Part shown: one piece after another, positions 17,598-26,445 of the stretch
How the letters are laid out: each line of letters opens with the position of its first letter
How positions within the stretch are numbered: position 1 is the stretch's first letter
Origin: an uncultured Geobacter sp.
Lineage (GTDB): Bacteria; Desulfobacterota; Desulfuromonadia; Geobacterales; CAIOGM01
Length of the DNA: 52,345 nucleotides
Assembly (NCBI GenBank): GCA_903902855.1
Contig: CAIUWK010000045.1
Coordinates: forward strand, 1 to 52,345
Direction: 5' to 3'
Program-made: the position numbers and the translations under genes
Notes under the pieces: generated by a model
The model's database searches: none
What the model saw: only the letters and a program-made list of their open reading frames with translations
Told to the model about the DNA's origin: nothing

Positions 17598-18395
17598 ATG
17601 ACGAGTGCATCCTTCAATCACTGCAACCTCCCCCCCTGGGTCATCGCCTCGCGCCATTTTAACGAGCATCCCCAACATCTGGAGATTCAAGGGGTACGCC
17701 AGGCCAACCGGTTTCTTTTCCAGAAACTGGACGGGGTCGACAACCCTGAAGAGCGAGCGATTCTCTTCACCGACTACCTTTCCGTAAAATTCCAACTCCA
17801 CCACTGGCAGGATCAGGCCACCGTCACGGCACGCAAGTGCCTGAAAAACAGCTATCTCCGTTACTTGCGGGGATGGATGATGGATTCAAATTCGGTGGAG
17901 GGGGCGGTGCTGAAGGGGTGGGTGGAGAGCCGGATGGGGCTTGCTCCCACCTTTCACAAGATCCCCATTCCCGGCGTCCATTCCGAAGAATACCTGACCT
18001 TTGCCGTGGATCGGACCACCGGCAGCAAACGTACCAGTGCCATCAACTCCCAACTGGATCTTCTCTACGAATTCTGCCAGTACGAACTGGCCCGACGCTT
18101 TCCCGGTAAAGAGATCTTCACCCTCTTCCGCGGCACCCATGACGCCAGCGAGCATGAGGTGCTGGAGCAGGTGGGGAAACGGGAGCAGATCGTCCGCCTG
18201 AACAATCTGGTATCCCTCACCTGTGACGAAGAGCGGGCCTGGGAGTTCGGCTCCGTGGTCTGGGAGATGCAGGCTCCTACGGCCAAAGTCTTCTTCTTTG
18301 ACCGGCTCTTTCCATCCAGCATCATGAAAGGCGAAGGGGAATATCTGGTCATCGGCGGGGAGTATCGGGTGAGACGGGTGATGTGTACGGTGTGA
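17598..18395 (+). CDS. draT: NAD-dependent dinitrogenase-reductase ADP-ribosyltransferase DraT
   Basis: Transfers ADP-ribose from NAD to the conserved arginine of NifH and switches nitrogenase off, typically after ammonium addition or energy loss. It has 265 residues; the start is placed at the ATG before FNHCNLPPWVIASRHFNEHP, where the family begins. Conserved stretches include LEIQGVRQANRFLFQKLD, YLRGWMMDSNSVEGAVLKGW, FTLFRGTHDASEHE and NNLVSLTCDEERAWEFGS. No ribosome-binding site is seen: a word hairpin abuts the start, so translation may depend on readthrough from nifX2. The draG gene converges from the right with 6 bases between stops. Confidence 0.92.
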   Translation: MTSASFNHCNLPPWVIASRHFNEHPQHLEIQGVRQANRFLFQKLDGVDNPEERAILFTDYLSVKFQLHHWQDQATVTARKCLKNSYLRYLRGWMMDSNSVEGAVLKGWVESRMGLAPTFHKIPIPGVHSEEYLTFAVDRTTGSKRTSAINSQLDLLYEFCQYELARRFPGKEIFTLFRGTHDASEHEVLEQVGKREQIVRLNNLVSLTCDEERAWEFGSVVWEMQAPTAKVFFFDRLFPSSIMKGEGEYLVIGGEYRVRRVMCTV

Positions 18396-18401
18396 GGGGC
18401 A

Positions 18402-19313
18402 TCACCCCCTCATCTCTCTCCCGTAGGGTGACAGTTTCAGCAGCTCCTCCGCCAGCCGGGTAATCTCGTTCATGAGATGTCGATCCAGCTTCTTCAGCCA
18501 CCGATGGGGAATCCCCTCTTCTCCGTAGTAGGCCCCGGCCAGGGCGCCGATGATGGCGCCGGTGGTGTCCGCGTCCCCCCCCTGATTCACCGTCCCCACC
18601 AGGCAGCTCTCAAAATCCTTCCCCCGGAAAAAATAGTGGAAGACCGTCTGCATGGTATCCACCACATAGCCGGTGGCCAGACCGTGATAGGGATCGAACT
18701 TGAACTGGGGGTGCTCCACCAGGAGCGTCTCCAGTTCCCGACGGAGGCGACTCTTGGAAGAGCCGGTGAAGGAGTGCTGCACCAACCTCCCCAGCCAGAC
18801 ACAGGCGGCGTCGGAGAGAGGATGATTGTGGGTGATCCGGGCCTGGGCCACGGCATACTGCTGCAACAGCGAATCATCCCCCATGGTCAGGATGGCCACA
18901 GGGAGGAGCCGCATGACCGCGCCGTTCCCCGCATCCCAGGCGTTGAAGGGGGTCTCCAGCTGCCCCTTGAGCATGAAATCCCGGATACCCCGGCGGCAGG
19001 TATCCCCCACGTCCACCGGTTTCGACCTGAGCCATACGCTGAACTGTTGGGCAATGGCGGAGAGCTCCCACCCCTGGCAGGAGACCACGGCCCGGGCGAT
19101 GCAGAGAGCCATATCCGTGTCGTCGGTGACCTGCCCCGGCTTGAGCCGCAACCAACCGCCGCCCACCAGCTCCTTGAGTATCCCGTGCCTGGCCTTGATT
19201 TCACCACTGGTCATGAATTCCACCGGAGCACCCAGGGCGTCACCGATGGCCAGGCCGAGAAACGCACCCCGGACCCGATCCCTTACTTCTTCATACTGGA
19301 GAGTAGCTTGCAT
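18402..19313 (-). CDS. draG: ADP-ribosyl-[dinitrogen reductase] glycohydrolase DraG
   Basis: Removes ADP-ribose from NifH and restores activity, the counterpart of DraT. It has 303 residues. The two metal-binding motifs of the family are clear: VTDDTDMALC near residue 62 and NQGGDADTTGAI near 243, together with GLAIGDALGAPVEF at the N-terminus. It is transcribed toward draT from a separate promoter, so on and off enzymes are not in the same transcript. No PII protein or ammonium transporter gene, their usual partners, lies in the window. Confidence 0.93.
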   Translation of the reverse strand: MQATLQYEEVRDRVRGAFLGLAIGDALGAPVEFMTSGEIKARHGILKELVGGGWLRLKPGQVTDDTDMALCIARAVVSCQGWELSAIAQQFSVWLRSKPVDVGDTCRRGIRDFMLKGQLETPFNAWDAGNGAVMRLLPVAILTMGDDSLLQQYAVAQARITHNHPLSDAACVWLGRLVQHSFTGSSKSRLRRELETLLVEHPQFKFDPYHGLATGYVVDTMQTVFHYFFRGKDFESCLVGTVNQGGDADTTGAIIGALAGAYYGEEGIPHRWLKKLDRHLMNEITRLAEELLKLSPYGREMRG

Positions 19314-19376
19314 GGAGCCGGTAATGCAGTATGCGTGCCTCTTCCGGAACTGCGTTTATACCGAAAGAAACAACCC

Positions 19377-19526
19377 ACCACGGAGACACGGAGCCACGGA
19401 GAAAAACTCCTGCGTAACTACAGCTTGTTACAGATATGCGCCTTCCACTCTGGAGCCAACCTTCTGGTGAAAACCATCCTTCAGATTTTCTCAAATACGT
19501 TCTCCGTGTCTCCGTGCCTCCGTGGT
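19377..19526. repeat. word hairpin upstream of nifB (CACGGAGA)
   Basis: Two 27-base arms, 19377-19403 and 19500-19526, are inverted copies with only two mismatches, each made of three CACGGAG words. The loop of about 96 bases shows no coding potential. It lies between divergent draG and nifB, upstream of the nifB promoter. Confidence 0.8.
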
Positions 19527-19692
19527 TCAAATGCCTCTTCAGCTTTATCCCCCTGGTTTACGTGAATCTTTACCGCTCACCTGCCCAAACAACAGGCAAC
19601 CCAATCCCAAATCATGCAGTCTGTTCAATCCATGAGTCACCGACTTTGACAAGATTGCGCAAAAAACAACCAGTTAGAGAGAGCGACCGTTT

Positions 19693-19708
19693 TGGCACGA
19701 TTTCTGCT
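19693..19708 (+). promoter_or_regulatory. sigma-54 promoter of nifB
   Basis: TTGGCACG-N4-CTGCT with 10 bases between GG (19694) and GC (19706). Transcription would start near 19719, at the foot of the first leader hairpin. Confidence 0.78.
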
Positions 19709-19719
19709 CAGGAAGTTGA

Positions 19720-19762
19720 TGTACGCAATGACGCGCTACACCACTAACGGCACTGCAGCCCG
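19720..19762 (+). ncRNA. ANTAR-type paired hexaloop element, nifB leader
   Basis: P1 (19720-19740): stem TGTACGC/GCG(C)TACA with a bulged C and loop AATGAC. P2 (19748-19762): stem CGGC/GCC(C)G and loop ACTGCA. Both loops have A1 and G4. P2 shares the GCCCG bases with the terminator arm, the usual mutually exclusive layout. Confidence 0.7.
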
Positions 19763-19790
19763 ACGGTAACATCTACGTCGGGCTGTTTTT
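19757..19790 (+). terminator. attenuator terminator ahead of nifB
   Basis: AGCCCGACG (19757-19765) pairs perfectly with CGTCGGGCT (19776-19784), then GTTTTT. It is 37 bases before nifB and inside its leader. Confidence 0.85.
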
Positions 19791-19826
19791 CATTTCGGCG
19801 CTCCGGCAGCCGAAGAGGAGGCACCA

Positions 19827-20723
19827 ATGGCTACGGCGTGTACCGGTACCGGCAGAAAAAATATTCAGGGGCACCCCTGCTTCGGCGGGAATCATCACAA
19901 GAACGGCAGGATGCATCTGGCGGTTGCCCCCGCCTGCAACATCAAGTGCGGCTACTGTTCGAGGAAACACGACTGCGCCAATGAGTCCCGCCCCGGCGTC
20001 ACCAGCAAAATCCTGACCCCCCAGGAGGCACTGGAAAAAGTCCGGACCGTCATGGCAAGCGAGATCCTCGGACCCATCATCAAGGTCATCGGCATCGCCG
20101 GTCCCGGCGATCCCTTAGCCAATGAGGAGACCTTCGAGACCTTCCGCCTCATCGGCGAGGAGTTCCCCCACCTCATCAAATGCATGAGCACCAACGGTCT
20201 CCTCCTGCCGGAGAAAATCGACCTGCTCCAGGAGATCGACCTCCATAGCCTCACCGTGACCATCAACGCCCTGGACCCGGAGGTGGCCGGCAGGATTTAC
20301 TCCTTCATCACCTATCACGGCAAGAGGTATACCGGAACCGAAGCAGGCAACATTATTATCGCCAATCAGCTGGAAGGGCTGAAGCGGGCCGCCGAATACG
20401 GCATGACCATCAAGGTCAATACGGTGCTCATCCCCGGAGTGAATGACGACCAGATCCCGCTCATCGCCGCCAAGGTCAAGGAGCTGGGAGCCTTTGTCAT
20501 GAACGTCATGCCGCTCATCCCCCAGGCCGATTTCGCCCAGGTGATCCCTCCGAAGCCGGAGCAACTGGAGACGATCCGGACGGAGAACGAAAAGATCATC
20601 GGCCAGTTCAAGCACTGCCAACAGTGCCGGGCCGACGCCGTGGGACTCATCGGTCAGGATGTCACCGTAAATGAGGGAGGGTGCTCCGTCACTCCACCCA
20701 CCACCCCGGCACTGTCCCTCTGA
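19827..20723 (+). CDS. nifB: radical SAM FeMo-cofactor precursor synthase NifB (short form)
   Basis: Fuses two [4Fe-4S] units and inserts carbide to make NifB-co, the core of FeMo-cofactor. It has 298 residues. The SAM cluster cysteines are C37, C41 and C44 (ACNIKCGYCSRKHDC), and extra conserved cysteines occur near the end (CQQC). HPCFGGNHHKNGRMHLAVAPAC is the classical NifB lead-in. The C-terminal NifX-like domain of long NifB proteins is absent; the two stand-alone NifX-fold proteins may fill that role. GAGGAGG precedes the ATG. The stop is one base from the start of the acetyltransferase. Confidence 0.96.
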   Translation: MATACTGTGRKNIQGHPCFGGNHHKNGRMHLAVAPACNIKCGYCSRKHDCANESRPGVTSKILTPQEALEKVRTVMASEILGPIIKVIGIAGPGDPLANEETFETFRLIGEEFPHLIKCMSTNGLLLPEKIDLLQEIDLHSLTVTINALDPEVAGRIYSFITYHGKRYTGTEAGNIIIANQLEGLKRAAEYGMTIKVNTVLIPGVNDDQIPLIAAKVKELGAFVMNVMPLIPQADFAQVIPPKPEQLETIRTENEKIIGQFKHCQQCRADAVGLIGQDVTVNEGGCSVTPPTTPALSL

Positions 20724-20724
20724 C

Positions 20725-21531
20725 ATGGAGACCGACCGGTTCAGGGATAACGACAGGGAAGAGTTTCTCCGCCTTGCCGCCGAAGAAGGATGGATCTCCG
20801 ACAGATGGGAGCTGGAGTTCCTCCGAAGGAGCTTTCCCCAGGGGTGCTTGGTCAAACGGAGGCAGGAGCTTCCGGCGGCCTTCGTCACCGCGCTCTCCCA
20901 TGACCGGAGCGGCTGGATCGGCAACCTCCTGGTGCATCCGGAACTGCGGCGCAAGGGGACCGGAGCGCAACTGCTGGCGGGAGCCCTCTCGGCGCTGGAA
21001 GCTGCCGGGGTCGTGACGGTCTGGCTCACCGCCTCGGAGTCGGGAAAGGCGCTCTACCAGCGGCTGGGGTTTCGGGAGATCGACCGGATAGAGAGGTGGA
21101 TCGGTGGAGGATTCGCGGTGACGATGCAGCCGGAACGTCACGAAATTTCGAAAGAGCTGAAAGAGCTGGACCGTGCCGGATGGGGTGACCGCCGGGAACT
21201 CCTGTTGACCTCCCTGGCCGAAGAGGGGGAGATGACCGTGGGAGAAGACGCTTTTCTCATGACGCGAAAGATAGCCGGGATGCGCCAGATCGGCCCCTGG
21301 GGAGGGAGTTCCCAGAGGGCTATCGACCTCTTTCAACGGCATCTGACTCCCGACAGGGGCGATGAGCGGGTCTGCCTGGACGTACCATGGAAAAACCGAC
21401 TAATTGGGCGCTTTCTGGAACAGCAGGGAATGAAGAAGAGCGGCTCAACGATCTTGATGTATCGAGGGGAGAGCCCGGCATACCGGCCGGAACTCATCGG
21501 AGCCTGTGCGAGCATGGGAAGCATGGGGTAG
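20725..21531 (+). CDS. GNAT-family N-acetyltransferase
   Basis: Encodes 268 residues. The N-terminal half is a GNAT domain: IGNLLVHPELRRKGTGAQLL is the acetyl-CoA-binding motif A and ALYQRLGFREID motif B. The C-terminal half (about 150-268) resembles a second, degenerate GNAT-like lobe (EDAFLMTRK, GRFLEQQGM). The ATG at 20725 follows the nifB stop by one base with no site of its own, so it is translationally coupled. The close packing between nifB and nifV suggests a role in nitrogen fixation, but the substrate is unknown. Confidence 0.8.
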   Translation: METDRFRDNDREEFLRLAAEEGWISDRWELEFLRRSFPQGCLVKRRQELPAAFVTALSHDRSGWIGNLLVHPELRRKGTGAQLLAGALSALEAAGVVTVWLTASESGKALYQRLGFREIDRIERWIGGGFAVTMQPERHEISKELKELDRAGWGDRRELLLTSLAEEGEMTVGEDAFLMTRKIAGMRQIGPWGGSSQRAIDLFQRHLTPDRGDERVCLDVPWKNRLIGRFLEQQGMKKSGSTILMYRGESPAYRPELIGACASMGSMG

Positions 21532-21542
21532 AGGAGAAAGCC

Positions 21543-22682
21543 ATGGAAAAGGATATCATCATCGACGACACCACCCTGCGGGACGGCGAGCAGACCGCTG
21601 GGGTGGTTTTTTCCCGCAGAGAGAAGATCACCATCGCCCGAATGCTGGATGCCATCGGCGTCCGGGAGATCGAGTGCGGCATTCCCGCCATGGGGGATGA
21701 AGAGCGGGCCGGCATCAAGGCATTGGTTGACCTGGGGCTCAACGCCCGCCTCCTCACCTGGAACCGGGCCCTTATCCCGGAGATTAAGGCCAGCATTTCC
21801 TGCGGCGTGAAAGCGGTGGATATCTCCCTCTCCGTCTCCGACCAGATGATCGCCCATAAACTCCGCACCGACCGTGCAGCGGTGAAGGAGCAGCTGAAGG
21901 TGGCGCTGGGTTTCGCCAAGGAGCACGACCTCTACGTCTCGGTGGGGGGGGAGGACGCCGGTCGGGCCGACCTGACTTTTCTCGTGGAGCTGATGGAGAT
22001 AACCCGATCTCTGGGTGGCGACCGGTTCCGCTTCTGTGATACCCTGGGGATGATGGACCCCTTCACCATGTTCGACAAGATCTCCTACCTCCGCCGGACG
22101 GTGCCGGAGGTGGAGATAGAAGTCCACACCCATAACGATCTGGGAATGGCCACCGCCAACGCCATTGCCGGCATCAAGGCCGGGGCCCGGTTTGTCAACA
22201 CCACCATCAACGGCTTGGGGGAACGGGCCGGCAACGCGGCCCTGGAAGAGGTGGTGATGGCGCTGCGACATGCCTGCGGCAGGGAGAGCGGCATCGACAC
22301 CCACCGTTTTCGCGAGATCTCCCTCTTCGTGGCCAAGGCCTCCCAGCGCCCCCTCCCGGTCTCCAAGCCGGTGGTAGGGGAGCGGGTCTATGCCCATGAA
22401 TCGGGGCTCCACGCCGACGGCATCATCAAGGACCCCCGCAACTACGAAGGGTTCAACCCGGCGGAGGTGGGGATGGCCCGGAGCATCGTGGTGGGAAAAC
22501 ATTCCGGCGCCAGCGGTCTCATCGAACGCTACCTGGGGATGGGGATCACCATCGACCGGCGCCGGGCCGAACCGCTCCTGGTCAGGGCCCGGGCCATGGC
22601 CGGCAGGCGCAAGCGTGCTCTCACCACCCGGGAACTGATGGCGCTCTACCTGGAACCGGAAACAATCCCCACAGCTGCCTGA
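21543..22682 (+). CDS. nifV: homocitrate synthase NifV
   Basis: Condenses acetyl-CoA with 2-oxoglutarate to homocitrate, the organic ligand of FeMo-cofactor. It has 379 residues. DDTTLRDGEQTAG at the N-terminus is the metal/substrate motif of the DRE-TIM family, HTHNDLGMATAN carries the metal-binding histidines, and HESGLHADG and VGKHSG are further family motifs. The start at 21543 follows GAGGAG and overlaps nothing; GNAT stops 11 bases before. Its location after nifB supports NifV over 2-isopropylmalate synthase. Confidence 0.95.
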   Translation: MEKDIIIDDTTLRDGEQTAGVVFSRREKITIARMLDAIGVREIECGIPAMGDEERAGIKALVDLGLNARLLTWNRALIPEIKASISCGVKAVDISLSVSDQMIAHKLRTDRAAVKEQLKVALGFAKEHDLYVSVGGEDAGRADLTFLVELMEITRSLGGDRFRFCDTLGMMDPFTMFDKISYLRRTVPEVEIEVHTHNDLGMATANAIAGIKAGARFVNTTINGLGERAGNAALEEVVMALRHACGRESGIDTHRFREISLFVAKASQRPLPVSKPVVGERVYAHESGLHADGIIKDPRNYEGFNPAEVGMARSIVVGKHSGASGLIERYLGMGITIDRRRAEPLLVRARAMAGRRKRALTTRELMALYLEPETIPTAA

Positions 22683-22693
22683 GGAGGAAGATC

Positions 22694-22924
22694 ATGTGTG
22701 AAACAGAGGATAAATACATCTCACTGGCCCAAGCGGCGCAAGCGTTGGAGACCACCGAGACCCGGGTGCTCATGATGCTCAAACGAAAAGAGCTCTGGGG
22801 GAAGCTGGAAGATGACATCTGGTCCGTGGAGCGGGAATCGGTGCAGGCATGCCGCCCCTCCTCCCCCGCCGAGGGGATCACCTCCTGCTGCGGTAGCGGC
22901 TGCAGCGGCTGCGGCGGGGATTAA
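22694..22924 (+). CDS. small excisionase-like HTH protein with a Cys-rich tail
   Basis: Encodes 76 residues, starting 11 bases after nifV with GAGGAGG upstream, so it is the last gene of the nifB unit. Residues 8-50 look like a short winged-helix/excisionase-type module (ISLAQAAQALETTETRVLMMLKR). The tail TSCCGSGCSGCGGD has four cysteines in a Gly/Ser setting that could bind a metal or an Fe-S cluster. I do not recognise a named family. A metal- or redox-sensing role in nif control is possible but unproven. Confidence 0.65.
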   Translation: MCETEDKYISLAQAAQALETTETRVLMMLKRKELWGKLEDDIWSVERESVQACRPSSPAEGITSCCGSGCSGCGGD

Positions 22925-22928
22925 CGAG

Positions 22929-22961
22929 CCGCGGTTACTGCCTATTGTTTCGGCAGTGCGG
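22929..22961 (+). terminator. hairpin after the nifB unit
   Basis: ACTGCC (22937-22942) pairs with GGCAGT (22952-22957) and an outer CCGC/GCGG pair extends it with a 4-base bulge. No T run follows, so a terminator role is uncertain. Confidence 0.35.
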
Positions 22962-23058
22962 TCCATCTTTCCGGCAATTCCAGAGAGCTCCTGCCGACAA
23001 CTTTTCGGCGGCACTCCATAATGCACTTGAATTACGCACTATTTCCATGTAATCTCCT

Positions 23059-23074
23059 TGGCACTACTGTTGCT
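23059..23074 (+). promoter_or_regulatory. sigma-54 promoter of the ATP-grasp/alpha-E cluster
   Basis: TTGGCACT-N4-TTGCT with 10 bases between GG (23060) and GC (23072), the best -12 match in the window. The transcript would start near 23085, about 36 bases ahead of the first gene. No terminator or paired hairpins are seen in this leader. Confidence 0.75.
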
Positions 23075-23120
23075 AGTCATATTCATACTGTTGCGCATTT
23101 ACCGCTGATGAGGAGCCAGC

Positions 23121-24569
23121 ATGAACAGCACAAACGGGTCCTCGGGGAACAAACCCCGCATCTCCTTTCACGAATTTTACGACGACGACTTCACCCCTCG
23201 GGAACATTATCGCCCCCTATGGGACCATATCAGGGCCACCGGCCAGAACTCCCTGGAGGTGAAAGCCCATGAGTCCCAGCTTGCCCTCCAGACCGAGGGG
23301 GTGACCTTTACGGTCTACGGCGAATCCGATGAAGGGATCGAACGGATCTGGCCCTTTGACCTGATCCCCCGGATCATCACCGCAGCGGAATGGGTAAAGA
23401 TCGAATCCGGACTCAAGCAGCGGGTCAGGGCGCTGAACCTCTTCCTCAACGACCTCTATACCGACCAGAAGATCATCAAGGACGGGGTTATCCCCCCCGA
23501 ACTGATCTACCAGGGGAAAGACTTCCGACGGGAGATCATGGGAATCACCCCACCCCAGGGGATCTACACCCACATCAGCGGCATCGACCTCATCCGGGCC
23601 GAGGATGGTGAGTACCTGATCCTGGAAGATAACCTCCGGACCCCCTCCGGCGTCTCCTACATGATCGAGAACCGGGTCATCGAACGACGGATCATGCCGG
23701 AGTTTTTCGACAAGTACCGGGTCCGGCGGGTGGACCACTATCCCGCGCTCCTCCTGGATGCGCTCCGGGCCCTCTCCCCACGGGGTAAGGATAACGCCGA
23801 GGTGGTGGTGCTGACGCCGGGGGTCTACAACTCCGCCTATTTCGAGCATACCTTCCTGGCCAAGGAGATGGGGGTGGAGCTGGCCGAAGGGCGCGACCTG
23901 GTGGTCATCAACGATATCGTCTATTTGAAGACCACCACCGGACTGCAGCGGGTGGACGTGATCTACCGCCGCATCGACGACGACTTCCTGGACCCGCTCA
24001 TCTTCCGCTCCGACTCCACCCTGGGGATCGCCGGGGTCATCAACGCCTGGCGGGCGGGGAACGTGGCGCTGGTAAACGCGCCGGGAAGCGGCATCGCCGA
24101 TGACAAGGCGGTCTACCCCTATGTGCCGGACATCATCCGCTACTATCTGGGGCAGCAGCCGATTCTGAAAAACGTCCCGACCTTTCAGATGACTAATCAG
24201 AAGGACCGGGAGTATGTCTTCGACAATATGGAGCGGATGGTGATCAAGGCGGTAAGCGAGTCCGGCGGCTACGGCATGCTCATGGGCCCCTCCTCCACCC
24301 CCCAGCTCCGGAGAGAGTTCGTGGACAAGGTGCTGGAGAACCCGCGCAACTACATCGCCCAACCGGTGGTCTACCTCTCCCGGCATATCTGCTACATGGA
24401 CGGCGAACTGGAGGCGCGCCACCTGGACCTGCGCCCCTTCGTCATCTACGGCGAGGATATTCAGGTGGTCCCCGGCGGACTGACCAGGGTGGCGCTGCGG
24501 AAGGGGTCCCTGGTGGTGAACTCATCCCAGGGTGGGGGGAGCAAGGATACGTGGGTACTGTCGGAATAG
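23121..24569 (+). CDS. circularly permuted ATP-grasp peptide ligase-like protein
   Basis: A 482-residue member of the circularly permuted ATP-grasp type 2 family (DUF404/DUF407, COG2308). Typical stretches are GVTFTVYGESDEGIERIWPFD, QGIYTHISGIDLIR, YLILEDNLRTPSGVSYM and, near the end, VVPGGLTRVALRKGSLVVNSSQGGGSKDTW. Related ATP-grasp enzymes form peptide or amide bonds. It is followed by alpha-E and transglutaminase genes, a conserved trio that has been proposed to make and process small peptides. AGGAG precedes the ATG. The actual substrate is unknown. Confidence 0.88.
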   Translation: MNSTNGSSGNKPRISFHEFYDDDFTPREHYRPLWDHIRATGQNSLEVKAHESQLALQTEGVTFTVYGESDEGIERIWPFDLIPRIITAAEWVKIESGLKQRVRALNLFLNDLYTDQKIIKDGVIPPELIYQGKDFRREIMGITPPQGIYTHISGIDLIRAEDGEYLILEDNLRTPSGVSYMIENRVIERRIMPEFFDKYRVRRVDHYPALLLDALRALSPRGKDNAEVVVLTPGVYNSAYFEHTFLAKEMGVELAEGRDLVVINDIVYLKTTTGLQRVDVIYRRIDDDFLDPLIFRSDSTLGIAGVINAWRAGNVALVNAPGSGIADDKAVYPYVPDIIRYYLGQQPILKNVPTFQMTNQKDREYVFDNMERMVIKAVSESGGYGMLMGPSSTPQLRREFVDKVLENPRNYIAQPVVYLSRHICYMDGELEARHLDLRPFVIYGEDIQVVPGGLTRVALRKGSLVVNSSQGGGSKDTWVLSE

Positions 24570-24579
24570 GGAGAGAACA

Positions 24580-25524
24580 ATGCTCAGTCGCATAGCAGAT
24601 TCCATGTACTGGATGTCCCGTTATCAGGAGCGGGCCGGGGAGACCGCCCGGCTCATGGAGATCAATCTCCTCTATCTCCTGGAGGCGGAAGAGGATATGT
24701 CCGAAGAGGACAAATGGCTCCCCTTGCTGAAGATATCGTCGTCGGAGGAGCTCTTTTCATCACTCTACGGCAGTGAGGCCATCGTCAACTCCCAGCGGGT
24801 GCTACAGTTCATCAGCGGCGAGCGGGGGAACTCCAACTCCATCCGCTCCTGCGTCCGCCTTTTCCGGGAAAATGCCCGGATAGCCCGGGACCGGATCTCC
24901 AAGGAGATGTGGGAGATGGTCAACGAGCTCTGGATGGGGATCAATGACCGGCTGAAAGCGCCGCTGACCTCGGAAAAGGCCCGCTCTTTTTTCGTGTTGC
25001 TCAGGAACGAAATCTCCCGCTTTGACGGCATCACCGCCAACACCATGATGCGGGGGGAGGCCTACAGCTTCTACGAGCTGGGGGAGTTCATGGAGCGGGC
25101 CGACATGACCGCCCGCATCCTGGACGTGAAGTACCACATCATCCTGCCGGACCTGACCCTGGTGGGGTCGGCCCTGGATTACTACCAGTGGGCCGCGCTC
25201 CTCAAGTCACTCTCCGGGTTCGAGGCGTTCCGCCGCAAGTACCACGCCGGATTCCGGGCACTGGACGTGGTGGAGTTCGTCATCTTCGAACGGGACTTCC
25301 CCCGCTCCATCTTCTACTCCGTGGAGATGATGGGAAAAGCCCTGGAGACCATCGGTCTGGCCAACAAGGAGCGAACCTCCTCCGCCTACACCGAACTCCG
25401 ATCGCTCCTCTCCGAGACCACGGCGGAGCAGCTCTTCACCTCCGGTCTCCACGAGTTCATCGAAGAATTATTGGCCCGGCTGGGGAATCTCCATGCCGCA
25501 CTGTCCGAAGAGTTCTTCCAGTAG
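24580..25524 (+). CDS. alpha-E domain protein
   Basis: A 314-residue, almost wholly helical protein of the alpha-E family (COG2307). It starts MLSRIADSMYWMSRYQERAGETARL, the diagnostic N-terminus, and contains YELGEFMERADMTARILDVK and VEFVIFERDFPRSI. Family members always travel with the permuted ATP-grasp protein and are thought to be its partner or a scaffold; the activity is not established. GGGAGAG precedes the ATG at 24580, 10 bases after the ATP-grasp stop. Confidence 0.88.
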   Translation: MLSRIADSMYWMSRYQERAGETARLMEINLLYLLEAEEDMSEEDKWLPLLKISSSEELFSSLYGSEAIVNSQRVLQFISGERGNSNSIRSCVRLFRENARIARDRISKEMWEMVNELWMGINDRLKAPLTSEKARSFFVLLRNEISRFDGITANTMMRGEAYSFYELGEFMERADMTARILDVKYHIILPDLTLVGSALDYYQWAALLKSLSGFEAFRRKYHAGFRALDVVEFVIFERDFPRSIFYSVEMMGKALETIGLANKERTSSAYTELRSLLSETTAEQLFTSGLHEFIEELLARLGNLHAALSEEFFQ

Positions 25525-25536
25525 GAGTGTCATCCC

Positions 25537-26409
25537 ATGCGCTACCACATCGAACACGAAACCATCCTCGAATTCGTGCACCCCGTTCGCGAGCACCATA
25601 CCGAGCTGCGCCTCACCCCCCGTGAGGATCTGAACCAGAAGCTCCATTCCAGCATCATCGAGACCGATCCCCCGGGAAAACTGGGACATTACCTGGATTA
25701 TTACGGCAATCGGGTGGATTACTTCTGCGTCATTCAACCCCATAGCCGTCTCGTCACACGACTCATCGCCGACGTGGAACCGCTCCGGGCGAATCCCTTC
25801 GATTTCACCCCGGTCCCCCCCTCGGAACAGAAGGAGTGGTACCGGAAGCAGTTAAAGGAAGAGCCCTCCTTGAACGACTACCATCTCCACCGGAGCAGCG
25901 TGGTTCCCCCCATACTCAAACTCACCGCCGAGATCCACCGGGCCCTGCCGCGCCACACCCCGGAATCGCCGGTGATGTCCACCCTGCTGGCCCTCATGGA
26001 GTGGATTCCCACGGTGCTGGAGTACCGCCCCGGAGCCACCGAGGTCCATGCCGACCTCCTGGAGGCGGTGCGCAAGGGGGGAGGAGTCTGCCAGGATTTC
26101 GCCAACCTCTTCATCTCCGTGGTCCGCTCCTGGGGGATACCGGCCCGCTATGTCATGGGATACCAGGCCCCGGAACTGGCGGCCACCACGGGAACCAGTC
26201 AGGTGGCCACCCACGCCTGGGCCGAAGTGCTGGTCCCCGGCGGCGGCTGGATCGGCTTCGACGCCACCCACAACCTGTTGGCCAATGACCGCTACATCCC
26301 GGTGGCCGTGGGGCGTGATTCCTACGACGCGGCCCCCCAGCGGGGGAGCTTCAAGGGGGATGATCCCGGCAACCAGCCGGTGGTGAATATTTCCATCGGC
26401 TGCCAATAG
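25537..26409 (+). CDS. transglutaminase-like cysteine amidase/peptidase
   Basis: A 290-residue protein with an N-terminal beta domain (MRYHIEHETILEFVHPVREHHTELRLTP) and a C-terminal transglutaminase core. The catalytic triad is visible as C185 (GGGVCQDFANLF), H226 (THAWAEV) and D242 (GFDATHN). Members of COG1305 in this setting are likely to cleave or transfer amide bonds. It completes the ATP-grasp / alpha-E / transglutaminase trio, 12 bases after the alpha-E stop. Confidence 0.88.
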   Translation: MRYHIEHETILEFVHPVREHHTELRLTPREDLNQKLHSSIIETDPPGKLGHYLDYYGNRVDYFCVIQPHSRLVTRLIADVEPLRANPFDFTPVPPSEQKEWYRKQLKEEPSLNDYHLHRSSVVPPILKLTAEIHRALPRHTPESPVMSTLLALMEWIPTVLEYRPGATEVHADLLEAVRKGGGVCQDFANLFISVVRSWGIPARYVMGYQAPELAATTGTSQVATHAWAEVLVPGGGWIGFDATHNLLANDRYIPVAVGRDSYDAAPQRGSFKGDDPGNQPVVNISIGCQ

Positions 26410-26445
26410 AAAAATTCGATATCCCTTTCGCGAGTTCTGCCTCTT

